A program made the position numbers and the translations under genes. A stretch of 8,069 bases of DNA from Elusimicrobiota bacterium (GTDB lineage: Bacteria > Elusimicrobiota > Elusimicrobia > Elusimicrobiales > UBA9959): assembly GCA_030639665.1 (NCBI GenBank), contig DAOWCC010000110.1:1-8069 (forward strand). The letters are read 5' to 3'. The notes beneath the pieces are model-generated. The model was not told the DNA's origin. It did no database searches and worked only from the letters and a program-made list of their open reading frames with translations. This document shows positions 1-7,052 of this stretch, piece after piece. Numbering within the stretch: position 1 is the stretch's first letter; each line of letters starts with the position of its first letter.

Positions 1-2752
1 ACAACAGAGGAGACGCGCTGATTGTTTTACCTTTATCGGGGTTTATTAATTTAATATATCGTCCGCCAATGGGAGTCGCCGCGTTTACTGAAACATTCAT
101 TGAAATAAGATTTGCGGCATCCCGGGAAAAACTATGTATTGTTATATCCGGGTCTTGAGTATCGCAAGCAGCATAAGTGGAAATTATAATATCCGCTATG
201 GTTAAACCTGCTTGAAAATAATTACCCGACAATCTTATATTTTGAGTTGCCACTCCCTGGCCAAGCTCATTATCCGACCAGCCTGAAACTTCCGTCTGTA
301 TTTGAGTAAAGGCGGGCCTGGTGCTTACTGTAAATGGCTGCCAATCACTGGAGAAACTTCCTTGGTCGGGATTTGAAACAGTTAAATCTTTAGCCCCGGT
401 CTGAGCCGCGACGTCAACATTTACCGTAACAATCATATCATCGGGAACACCGGTATAATCATAACCGGTCACATTTACAATCGTATCCAAGAATTCAACA
501 ATAGCGCCATTCTGTAAATTAGCGCCATTTATGGTTATATCCACATCCTGCGCGTTTTGCCCCACTTGAACGGGAGTAAGAATTGTAAATGAGGGGCCAT
601 AGGTTACGGTAATTTGATCGGCTAAAGTGGCGGAACCCCAATCAAGATTGGTCACTTTTAAATCATATATAGTTGCAGGATCGGCAGTTGGAGAAATATC
701 AATTTGACATTGCAATGTATTGGCTGATTGGACATTTGTCCAGTCAACTGAAATACCGCCTTCAGGAAAAGAAACCTTCGCTCCTGAAACAAAATTGGTT
801 CCCGTAACCGTAAGAACTATATTTTCTGCTCCCTGACCAAAACTAAGACTGGCCGGATCAGTTACGGCGGTAACGGTTGGAGCGGCTGTTATATTGAAAA
901 AAGAATCCCCCGGAACTTTTGTGTCATAACCCGCGTCGGGATTTTCAATCGTGAAATTTGTATAACCTAAAGGGCAACTTGCTCCCACTGAAACCTGAAC
1001 TCTCAATCTCTTGGGGTCTTCAGTCAAATAAGTATAATCATAACCGAATATTGTAATACCACTAGCTCCGGTGGGAAGATCAAAATCAATCGTACTCGCG
1101 TCCTGGAAACTATAACCTTTTATATCTATCCACTTATTTGAGGCTCCCCTTGAAATTTGCGACCTGGGCGTGGCGTCAGTGCCGTTAATTTTCGCTTCAA
1201 GAAGAACAGGTTTTGGATTTATGGTAAAAGAATTCGTCTTTATTGTCTTTCCCGCATCTGGATTTGTTACGGTAATATCTCCCAGACCATAGCCGGGGGT
1301 ATCTGAAATATCTATTACAACCCTAATTTGACTACCATCATCAAATATAACATTCTGAACGGTAATTCCCGTAGCGGAAAACTCAACCGTACAACCATCC
1401 ATAAAATGCGCGGTGGCGTCATTAATGGTAATAGTGCTGCCAATTATATCCGCTCCTCTTGAAATCGGATTTACTGTTAGATTAGCCGCGCCTGTTATGT
1501 CACCCGGCCTATAATTTACCGTAAACCAACCCGTTTTAGTGGTCGCGGCAGTATCAGGATTGGTTATGGTAACATCTCTTAGACCCTGAGCGGCATTTGA
1601 CAATACGGTAATCTGACATTTTACTTCTGTTGGCGATACATAATTATTTGATGAGATGGTTATTCCCGTGCCAAAATTTGATGTAAAATTCTGAACAAAA
1701 CTCTTTCCGGTTATGGTTATCCATTGTCCCGCGGCATTCTGGCCCCGGCTATTAATATCAATTGTCGAAAGAACGGGTTTTACCAGAAAAGCGACAGAAT
1801 TTGTATTTACCCCCTGCGCTTTAACATAAACATTTCCGCTCAGAAGATCATCGGGAGGGTCTGATATTGTTATATCATTAGGATTCCAAGTAACTATCGC
1901 GTCATTATAGGCTATCCATTTATTACCCAATTGTATACCGTCACCCGCCACCGGCGTTCCAAAAAGCGCTCCCTCAAGTATTATGGTCTGGTCAACAGAG
2001 ACCTCTGAAGGATTTACATTATACAAATACGGTATGAATACTAAAGTGTCATTTTCACAGGTAATTCTTGAATGCCCGGACGGATCATTCAATCCAAGAT
2101 TAAGAGCTATGCCGCCCGTTGACCAAATGGTATTATGCCATTCCATTTCCACCACAAGACGGTCTCCATCCTGAGCCTGAACCGAATTTGAAGCTGGCTC
2201 ATTACTCCTGATAGTCATTGCGGTTGGAGCCCCTATTTGCGCGCTTGCGTTATTAGAACTTGACTTGGGAGTCAAAAGGATACTGCCCCTCATGCCCGAA
2301 TTATCGTTTTTCCACACATAAACTACGGCGCGATGATACCATAATGTCCTATTATCCCCCCCGCTACCGTATGTGACAATTGTCCAGTTTGTACTCGCCA
2401 AATCTTTAGCTTGCAATGGCGGTGAAACAAATCTTGCCGACGCGCCATAACCCTCTCCAAGATTTCTGATGAAGGTATATGATATGCTGGTATCCAAAAC
2501 AGTTCCGGGAGTTGTGTCCATCCGGTAATTATCCCCCTCCTGCGGCATATCCGCGCCAAAAGTGTCGGTTGTCTGCGCCGCATCGGGGGCCGCTCCAACC
2601 GAGCTTTCCGGATGGAGATATAATGTGGTCTGAGAAAAAAGATTTACCGCTAAAAGCGATAATAAAAATGAAAAAGTCAAAACCATGCTTAATACACTTT
2701 GAAAGTGTAATCGGTTATTGTTTTTATAATTTTTATTTTCCGTTTGTCTCAT
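1..2752 (-). CDS. Large exported protein with tandem IPT/TIG repeats (3' end outside window)
   Basis: One minus-strand frame runs without a stop from the ATG at 2752-2750 to the left edge: 917 complete codons, C-terminus missing. Residues 1-40 look like a signal peptide: a polar K/R/N-rich start, then a hydrophobic core around 20-39 (VLTFSFLLSLLAV), with likely cleavage near S40/Q41. Residues about 41-245 form a beta-rich domain I cannot name. From residue 247 on there are seven units of about 90-110 residues that I read as IPT/TIG immunoglobulin-like folds. Most carry an N-P-D signature near their end, followed by an F-T-V strand; the signature or its degenerate form begins at residues 298, 398, 497, 604, 702, 794 and 904. 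Such proteins normally act at the cell surface in adhesion or carbohydrate binding; the ligand cannot be told here. An in-frame ATG at 2770 would add six residues. I prefer 2752 because it gives the more normal signal peptide, though neither start has a strong ribosome binding site. The exported nature and the IPT reading are firm; the role is open. Confidence 0.88.
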   Translation of the reverse strand, partial: MRQTENKNYKNNNRLHFQSVLSMVLTFSFLLSLLAVNLFSQTTLYLHPESSVGAAPDAAQTTDTFGADMPQEGDNYRMDTTPGTVLDTSISYTFIRNLGEGYGASARFVSPPLQAKDLASTNWTIVTYGSGGDNRTLWYHRAVVYVWKNDNSGMRGSILLTPKSSSNNASAQIGAPTAMTIRSNEPASNSVQAQDGDRLVVEMEWHNTIWSTGGIALNLGLNDPSGHSRITCENDTLVFIPYLYNVNPSEVSVDQTIILEGALFGTPVAGDGIQLGNKWIAYNDAIVTWNPNDITISDPPDDLLSGNVYVKAQGVNTNSVAFLVKPVLSTIDINSRGQNAAGQWITITGKSFVQNFTSNFGTGITISSNNYVSPTEVKCQITVLSNAAQGLRDVTITNPDTAATTKTGWFTVNYRPGDITGAANLTVNPISRGADIIGSTITINDATAHFMDGCTVEFSATGITVQNVIFDDGSQIRVVIDISDTPGYGLGDITVTNPDAGKTIKTNSFTINPKPVLLEAKINGTDATPRSQISRGASNKWIDIKGYSFQDASTIDFDLPTGASGITIFGYDYTYLTEDPKRLRVQVSVGASCPLGYTNFTIENPDAGYDTKVPGDSFFNITAAPTVTAVTDPASLSFGQGAENIVLTVTGTNFVSGAKVSFPEGGISVDWTNVQSANTLQCQIDISPTADPATIYDLKVTNLDWGSATLADQITVTYGPSFTILTPVQVGQNAQDVDITINGANLQNGAIVEFLDTIVNVTGYDYTGVPDDMIVTVNVDVAAQTGAKDLTVSNPDQGSFSSDWQPFTVSTRPAFTQIQTEVSGWSDNELGQGVATQNIRLSGNYFQAGLTIADIIISTYAACDTQDPDITIHSFSRDAANLISMNVSVNAATPIGGRYIKLINPDKGKTISASPLL
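2693..2709. repeat. 8-bp perfect inverted repeat inside the signal-peptide coding region
   Basis: TACACTTT and AAAGTGTA flank a single central base. As RNA it would fold to a stem of about 6 bp with a 5-nt loop. It lies about 45 nt into the IPT gene and just before a second in-frame ATG (Met23, at 2686). It could be chance, an operator-like site, or a hairpin that affects early translation. Confidence 0.35.
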
Positions 2753-2801
2753 AAAAATCTTTTCTATCATAGGCGTGAGCGATGACTCTTTTTTAAAGAT
2801 G

Positions 2802-2909
2802 TCAATCGGCGCGCGCGTATAATACTCTATTATAATATATAAACATTATTACAGAAAGGTTAAAATTCAGAGTCTTTTTGGTTGAATTCTCAAAGTCAAT
2901 AAAATCCAT
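2802..2909 (-). CDS. Possible 35-residue leader or small protein upstream of the IPT gene
   Basis: An ATG at 2909-2907 is preceded by GGAGG (complement of 2914-2918) with a 4-nt spacer, one of the best Shine-Dalgarno matches in the window. The frame runs 35 codons to a TGA at 2804-2802, about 50 nt before the start of the IPT gene. The product begins MDFIDFENST, has a moderately hydrophobic middle (LSVIMFIYY) and ends ARAD. I recognise no family. A single short hydrophobic stretch could be a small membrane peptide, or the ORF could be a leader peptide. Against it: the ORF is short, spans an AT-rich stretch that looks more like promoter DNA, and has no conservation evidence here. Treat it as a candidate only. 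Confidence 0.22.
   Translation of the reverse strand: MDFIDFENSTKKTLNFNLSVIMFIYYNRVLYARAD
2829..2834 (-). promoter_or_regulatory. Possible -10 element (TATAAT) upstream of the IPT gene
   Basis: A perfect TATAAT lies on the minus strand about 77 nt upstream of the chosen ATG, within an AT-rich stretch. The best -35-like sequence at normal spacing (TTTCTG, complement of 2852-2857) is weak. The placement suits a promoter for the IPT gene, but perfect TATAAT strings are common in DNA this AT-rich. Confidence 0.25.
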
Positions 2910-3099
2910 AAAGCCTCCACTCAAACCGCAGACCAAGATTTAGATCAAGACTTAAAAACAAAAACAACAACTAACTGAACTATGTTTCAATTAAGTCTCA
3001 AAAACTTTGCAAATGTTATGTAACAAAATCACGCGTATATTACTATTTTAAATTTCTAAACCTCAATCTCAACCTGCAGTACGCTGCCGTAACTAAAAA

Positions 3100-3153
3100 G
3101 ACCGTTTAAGCTCTCTCTAGCGGCAATTAAGTCCGAAGACAGCTGAAACGGTC
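3100..3153. repeat. 13-nt inverted repeat with one mismatch, 28-nt loop
   Basis: GACCGTTTAAGCT (3100-3112) faces AGCTGAAACGGTC (3141-3153). Twelve of 13 positions pair; the exception is A3108 opposite G3145. There is no flanking T-run on either strand, so an intrinsic terminator is unlikely. It could be part of a structured RNA or a remnant of a mobile repeat. Confidence 0.45.
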
Positions 3154-3257
3154 AATAAAATCCGTTTGCTATTTATAGTCATTGACCTTAGGCCATTGAC
3201 CATTATTCATCTTCGGCAACCTGACTTCCCGCATATGCGAGATCTTGGCTTTGCGCC

Positions 3258-3273
3258 TCCCGCTTTAGCGGGA
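3258..3273. repeat. Short GC-rich hairpin, TCCCGC / GCGGGA
   Basis: A perfect 6-bp inverted repeat surrounds the 4-nt loop TTTA. It is GC-rich in otherwise AT-rich DNA. No U-tract follows on either strand, so it looks more like a small intergenic palindrome of REP type than a terminator. Whether it recurs elsewhere in the genome cannot be seen from this window. Confidence 0.4.
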
Positions 3274-3301
3274 TTTGCTATTATCGTGACATACAAAAGT
3301 C

Positions 3302-3322
3302 TATTGCCCAATGACGGCAATA
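3302..3322. repeat. 7-bp perfect hairpin, TATTGCC / GGCAATA
   Basis: A perfect 7-bp inverted repeat (3302-3308 with 3316-3322) encloses a 7-nt loop. It is one of several stem-loops between 3100 and 3465. There is no poly-T run next to it. Confidence 0.4.
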
Positions 3323-3347
3323 CAGCTGGTAATAGTATAGCAGATTA

Positions 3348-3463
3348 TCTTGACATGTCAAGGCCACCGCCTCTTTTGTCAAATTTCACCACATGTGAAA
3401 CAACTCGTTTTGCGAATTTGCCGTGCTTCGCTCGGCGTGACAAAAGAGGTGGTGGCGTCAAGA
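3348..3463. repeat. Long imperfect inverted repeat with structured interior (MITE/REP-like or RNA element)
   Basis: The core arms are 19 nt each, 3363-3381 and 3438-3456, and pair except for one G-T position (3369/3450). After an 8-nt insertion on the left (3355-3362), a further 7 nt pair: TCTTGAC at 3348-3354 with GTCAAGA at 3457-3463. The 56-nt interior contains its own hairpin, TTTCAC/GTGAAA (3384-3389 with 3395-3400), and two mutually exclusive short stems: GCGAA/TTCGC (3412-3416 with 3427-3431) or GCCG/CGGC (3420-3423 with 3433-3436). The single imperfection would be a G-U wobble in a plus-strand RNA but an A-C mismatch in a minus-strand RNA. The size of about 116 bp and long terminal inverted repeats fit a small non-autonomous mobile element; a structured RNA or a bidirectional transcription barrier is also possible. 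I recognise no known family. Confidence 0.55.
3349..3362. promoter_or_regulatory. 14-bp perfect palindrome, possible operator
   Basis: CTTGACATGTCAAG is a perfect 14-bp palindrome at the outer left edge of the long inverted repeat. The 8-nt left-arm insertion (ATGTCAAG) is exactly its second part. Palindromes of this size are typical dimeric repressor sites, but no regulator gene is nearby and no promoter can be assigned to it, so this is only a candidate. Confidence 0.25.
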
Positions 3464-3517
3464 CTATGAAAAATTAAAATTTTATTCTTTTTTCAGGACA
3501 CTATAAAAGCTGATTTT

Positions 3518-5386
3518 TTATTTGCCTTTATTTTTTGAAGACAACAATATTTCTCTCTCAATAATTCTCACTTTTCTAAAACAAAGATCCGCCTGCATCA
3601 CACTTCCTTTCTCTTTATAAACAAGACCGAGATTATGCCATGCGTCGGCATAATTTTCTTCAAAGTCTATCGCTCTTTCATAATTTGAAATCGCTTTGTC
3701 TTTTTCATTCATAGCATAATACAAATTTCCCAAATTATAATAGTAAGCGGGGTTTGAAAGCTGTTTTTCTATCGCTTGTTTATAATACTTTTCAGCTTCA
3801 AGATAATTCTTTTTAGCATGATAAACGGAAGCCAGATTATTTAAGACATAGCCGCTCCACGGCTTTTCCCTGGATACTTTTTTAAAAATCTTTTCCGCAT
3901 CATCCATTAAACCAAGTTGAAACGCCTGCACGCCAATTGGCAAGTAATCCTCAATATTTCCCAGATTTATACCAATAAGGTTCGCCGCATCCCGGCATAA
4001 AACCTGAGCTTCTTTTTTTCTTTTCTGAGACATATAAAGATTAATTAAATCTTTATAAAGATTTATCTCGCCGGGATATTTTTTTAAAGTCTCCAGAAGC
4101 AGACTTTCCGCCTCTTTATTTTTCCCTTTTTCAATAAAAATATTAAAAAGTCCACCGATGGCGTTTATATGACCTGGCTCTAATTCTATCGCCTTCTTAA
4201 AATATCTTTCCGTTTTATCCCTGCTCAATCTGCTTTTACCGGCTAAAGCAAGGTTTGAATACGCTCTTGCCGATGAAGAGGAAACCTTCACTGTTTGACT
4301 CCAAAAAGTGTACTCATCTTTCCAATCAAGATTTCTCGCAAAAGAAGTTATAAAAAACACAGGCATCAAAACATAAAGCAGTTTTTTCTTGCTCCTTAAA
4401 ACCATAAAAATTAAAACGGAAAACCCCATTCCAAGTATATATAAACGGTGTTCGGCCAAAGGTCTTCCCGCAACAAGACCGGGATTTGCCGTTGGAAAAA
4501 TATTAAAAATCATCCAAAGCAAGAAAAAAGATAATGCTTTATTTTTAAATTTATTCTTATAGAGCCAAACAAGAACTAAAACTGTCATTATGAAAGATAT
4601 TATGACTTCACCGTCAAATATTGTTTCAGGGAAACTTATTACTCTTTCAGCATTCAACCTAAAGGGAAATAAAAGTATTAAAAAGAACCTGAACATAATC
4701 TTTAAACTAAAGAAAAATCCCTCTCCGGGCGCGTAAGCCCCCACTTGACCGCCATGACGCATAAAAAGAAATATAACCCACGCTATGCCTATTACCCAAA
4801 ACGCTATTAAATCTGTTTTTTTGCGCTCCCTTTCAAAAATGAAAGAATATGCCGTTAAAATAAACGGAAAGGCTATTAGGATTTCTTTGCTTAAAAGCCC
4901 CAAAACAAAAGCTATTATCGCCAGAGGATTCTTTTTTTTGATATAAAAATACAGGCCCAAAAGCAAAAACAGACCCGCCAAGAGCATTGAACGGTTTTTT
5001 ATCCAGACAATCGCCTCATTCCAAGCGGGATAAATGCCAAAAATAAGCGCGGAATAAAAAGCCAAGTCCTCATCCCTAAACATCAAAAGCAGTATGACAA
5101 ACAATAAAACCGCATTTGCTGTATGTATAATGGCATTATCTAGATGGTATATGGTGGAGTTTAAACCAAAAACAGCATGTTCCACTGAGAATGTTAAAAG
5201 CCGCATGGGCCGGTATGGCTCTGTTTTTAAAGGAACTAAAAGTGATGGAATATTTTTCAAGCTTGTTATTTGTTCATTATTTACTATGAACTGATTATCA
5301 TCCCATACAAATCCGTTTCGCAGTGTGTTAATGTAACACAGGGAAACTATTAAAATAAGCAAAATGATTTTATTTTTCCTAGTCAC
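3518..5386 (-). CDS. TMTC-like GT-C membrane protein with C-terminal TPR repeats (second paralogue)
   Basis: The 622-residue product has a polytopic membrane half (about residues 6-350, roughly ten hydrophobic segments) and a soluble TPR half (about 373-612, six to seven repeats; the clearest are at 512-545, 546-578 and 580-612). After the first membrane segment comes FVWDD (26-30), the acidic loop typical of GT-C glycosyltransferases of the PMT/TMTC type, which transfer sugar from a polyprenyl-phosphate donor. Other shared motifs are EAIVWIKNRS (124-133), LLSKE (164-168) and AGRPLAEHRLYILG (306-319). The usual H-P-x-H loop is replaced by YPAWNEA (119-125), so catalysis or acceptor may differ from the upstream paralogue. 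The GTG start at 5386 overlaps the previous gene's TGA (GTGA, 4 nt) and has AGGA nine nt upstream, so translation is coupled. The family is well supported; the donor, acceptor and activity are inferred. Confidence 0.88.
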   Translation of the reverse strand: MTRKNKIILLILIVSLCYINTLRNGFVWDDNQFIVNNEQITSLKNIPSLLVPLKTEPYRPMRLLTFSVEHAVFGLNSTIYHLDNAIIHTANAVLLFVILLLMFRDEDLAFYSALIFGIYPAWNEAIVWIKNRSMLLAGLFLLLGLYFYIKKKNPLAIIAFVLGLLSKEILIAFPFILTAYSFIFERERKKTDLIAFWVIGIAWVIFLFMRHGGQVGAYAPGEGFFFSLKIMFRFFLILLFPFRLNAERVISFPETIFDGEVIISFIMTVLVLVWLYKNKFKNKALSFFLLWMIFNIFPTANPGLVAGRPLAEHRLYILGMGFSVLIFMVLRSKKKLLYVLMPVFFITSFARNLDWKDEYTFWSQTVKVSSSSARAYSNLALAGKSRLSRDKTERYFKKAIELEPGHINAIGGLFNIFIEKGKNKEAESLLLETLKKYPGEINLYKDLINLYMSQKRKKEAQVLCRDAANLIGINLGNIEDYLPIGVQAFQLGLMDDAEKIFKKVSREKPWSGYVLNNLASVYHAKKNYLEAEKYYKQAIEKQLSNPAYYYNLGNLYYAMNEKDKAISNYERAIDFEENYADAWHNLGLVYKEKGSVMQADLCFRKVRIIEREILLSSKNKGK

Positions 5387-7050
5387 ACTTTTAATTCCTG
5401 ATAAAGTTTTAAAAACACCGGGTTATTGGGGAAAATTTTTAATGCCTTTTCCGTTTCATTCAAAGCCTCTTGTTTTCTACCGGATTTCTTATAAATAACT
5501 ATGAGATTATACATTCCATTTAAATATTTAGGGTTAATGGCTATAGCTTCTTTCAAAACCTTTGCCGCTTTATTGGACTTACCTGTCCGCATATAGGAGA
5601 CTGCAAGGTTATTATAAATTTGTATCGCTTTTGGCAAGAGTTTCTTTACTCTTTCAAGATAAAGTATCGCGTCATCGTATTTATTCATTTTTATAGCCAC
5701 AAGACCAAGATTATAGAGAACCATGCCATCTTCGGGCTTTGCTCTTAAAATACCTTTCAATATATTCTCTGTTTTTTTTAAATCATTCTCTTTCATATAA
5801 ATTAAAGCCAAATTATGCGATGAAAGATGATAACCATATGTATCAACCGAGGTTCCAAGCGCTTGCAGATAATACATTTTGGCTTGCGGATAATCGCCTC
5901 TTTCATAATAAATACTGCCAAGATTATGCTTTATCCTGGGAGACCTTGGATAAAATTTTTCAGCTTGCTTCCATAATAAAACCGGGTTTTGCCACTCTCT
6001 TGCACGCAGATGGGTTTTTCCAATATAAAAAAGGATTAGTATTGAAAAAATTGAGTATTTAACAACTTTCCCTTTTACAGCGGAATTAATCAAAAAAACC
6101 ACAAGCGCCACGAAGGCCAAACTTGGCAGAAACATTCTTTGCTCACCTAAAGGTCTGCCGGCAATAAAAATTATATTTGAATACGGCAGAATGGAGATAA
6201 AAAGAAGCATAAGAAAAAACCGTATTTTCTTGTCAATCTTTGGCAAAAACATTAAACCAATGAGTGATAAAACCATAAGCAGCGATATAAAAGAAAAATT
6301 CACCCGCGGTTGCCAATCGACCAAAAGCTTTACGGGATAAAGTAGTTTTTCCAAATAAAAGCCATAAGTGTTTAAAACCAAACTTATATGGGTGGAAAGA
6401 TTAGCTACGCTTCCCGCTCCCACAATTTCTTGAGTATAAATCAGGCCATGAGCGCCCCGAATGAAAGCTACGATATAAAAAGGTATCGTGCAGGTATATT
6501 TCTTTTCTTTATCAAACAAATAGATATACAAAGTCAAAATTATGGGAAATATTACGCTTGTTTCTTTTGAAAGAGTGCATAATATAAACATTGCCACTGA
6601 TATTAGAAGATGTTTCTTACGCAAAAGAAAACTCAGAATAAAAAATATTAAAAATAAGATTTCCGTTCTATTTTTAATCCATATAACCGCTTCGGTATGA
6701 ATAGGATGCAGGACAAACATTAGAGAAATGATAAAAGAAACCGCCTTGTCTTTTAAGATCTCAAACATAAAGAGAAAAACAAGACAACCCGCTATCGCGT
6801 TTAAAAGAACACTGGTAAAATGATAACCGGCCGGATTGCCTTTCCATAAGAAAGAATCAACATAAAACGAAAAAACTCTCGTCGGTCTTGACTCAGTATG
6901 CTCAATACCCTGATATGGCTGTATCTCGGGGATGGAAACATAATCGTCCCAAAAAAATGGCGCTTTCAAAGCAGGCACATAAATAATAAACCCGACGAGA
7001 AATAAAATCAATAAAAGAACGCTTCTATTTATCTTTAACAAACCTTCCAC
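5383..7050 (-). CDS. TMTC-like GT-C membrane protein with C-terminal TPR repeats (first paralogue)
   Basis: The 555-residue protein has an N-terminal membrane half (about 10-345, roughly ten hydrophobic segments) and five TPR units at about 371-398, 410-440, 442-474, 475-508 and 509-542. The first extracytoplasmic loop carries FFWDD (32-36), the acidic motif expected of GT-C enzymes using polyprenyl-phosphate sugars. HPIHTEAVIWIKNR (115-128), LSKETSVIFP (160-169) and AGRPLGEQRMFLPS (297-310) match the pattern of eukaryotic TMTC O-mannosyltransferases and their bacterial relatives. The TPR half would sit on the same side of the membrane as the active site and could bind the acceptor protein. 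The start is GTG at 7050, two nt after the HEAT gene's stop, with AAGG about 11 nt upstream inside that gene: a somewhat distant site that suggests coupled translation. It precedes a 622-residue paralogue. Sugar and acceptor are not known. Confidence 0.9.
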   Translation of the reverse strand: MEGLLKINRSVLLLILFLVGFIIYVPALKAPFFWDDYVSIPEIQPYQGIEHTESRPTRVFSFYVDSFLWKGNPAGYHFTSVLLNAIAGCLVFLFMFEILKDKAVSFIISLMFVLHPIHTEAVIWIKNRTEILFLIFFILSFLLRKKHLLISVAMFILCTLSKETSVIFPIILTLYIYLFDKEKKYTCTIPFYIVAFIRGAHGLIYTQEIVGAGSVANLSTHISLVLNTYGFYLEKLLYPVKLLVDWQPRVNFSFISLLMVLSLIGLMFLPKIDKKIRFFLMLLFISILPYSNIIFIAGRPLGEQRMFLPSLAFVALVVFLINSAVKGKVVKYSIFSILILFYIGKTHLRAREWQNPVLLWKQAEKFYPRSPRIKHNLGSIYYERGDYPQAKMYYLQALGTSVDTYGYHLSSHNLALIYMKENDLKKTENILKGILRAKPEDGMVLYNLGLVAIKMNKYDDAILYLERVKKLLPKAIQIYNNLAVSYMRTGKSNKAAKVLKEAIAINPKYLNGMYNLIVIYKKSGRKQEALNETEKALKIFPNNPVFLKLYQELKV

Positions 7051-7052
7051 TC

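Larger units (their letters stand above)
2753..3517. other. Long intergenic region with clustered inverted repeats
   Basis: This stretch separates the 3' end of the TPR operon from the start of the IPT gene. I see no rRNA, tRNA or convincing conventional gene. Roughly 2860-3095 is plain AT-rich DNA with no obvious structure. From about 3100 to 3465 it carries several separate inverted repeats, listed individually. A 13-nt string (GTCAATAAAATCC) occurs at both 2895-2907 and 3151-3163, and CATTGACC occurs at 3180-3187 and 3194-3201. The region must include the promoter of the IPT gene and the end of the upstream transcript, but I cannot place a clear intrinsic terminator. Confidence 0.6.

Noticed and set aside
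2323..2754. Overlapping ORFs of 91 codons on each strand near the start of the IPT gene
   Set aside because: Both lie inside the long IPT frame, whose signal peptide and repeats are convincing; these are out-of-frame shadows.
2800..2805. Perfect TTGACA on the minus strand as a -35 element for the IPT gene
   Set aside because: No -10-like hexamer occurs at 16-18 bp spacing downstream (the 17-bp position reads TCGCTC), and transcription would start very close to the ATG.
2809..2817. Alternating GC run as a Z-DNA or regulatory feature
   Set aside because: Nine nucleotides are too short to support any claim, although it stands out in AT-rich DNA.
3166..3477. 103-codon plus-strand ORF in the intergenic region
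   Set aside because: It runs across several hairpins and both arms of the long inverted repeat, has no clear ribosome binding site or domain, and its composition looks like translated repeat DNA.
3478..3517. Intrinsic terminator directly after the TPR operon
   Set aside because: The sequence is AT-rich with only a 4-bp TCAG/CTGA pairing and no stable GC stem followed by a U-tract.
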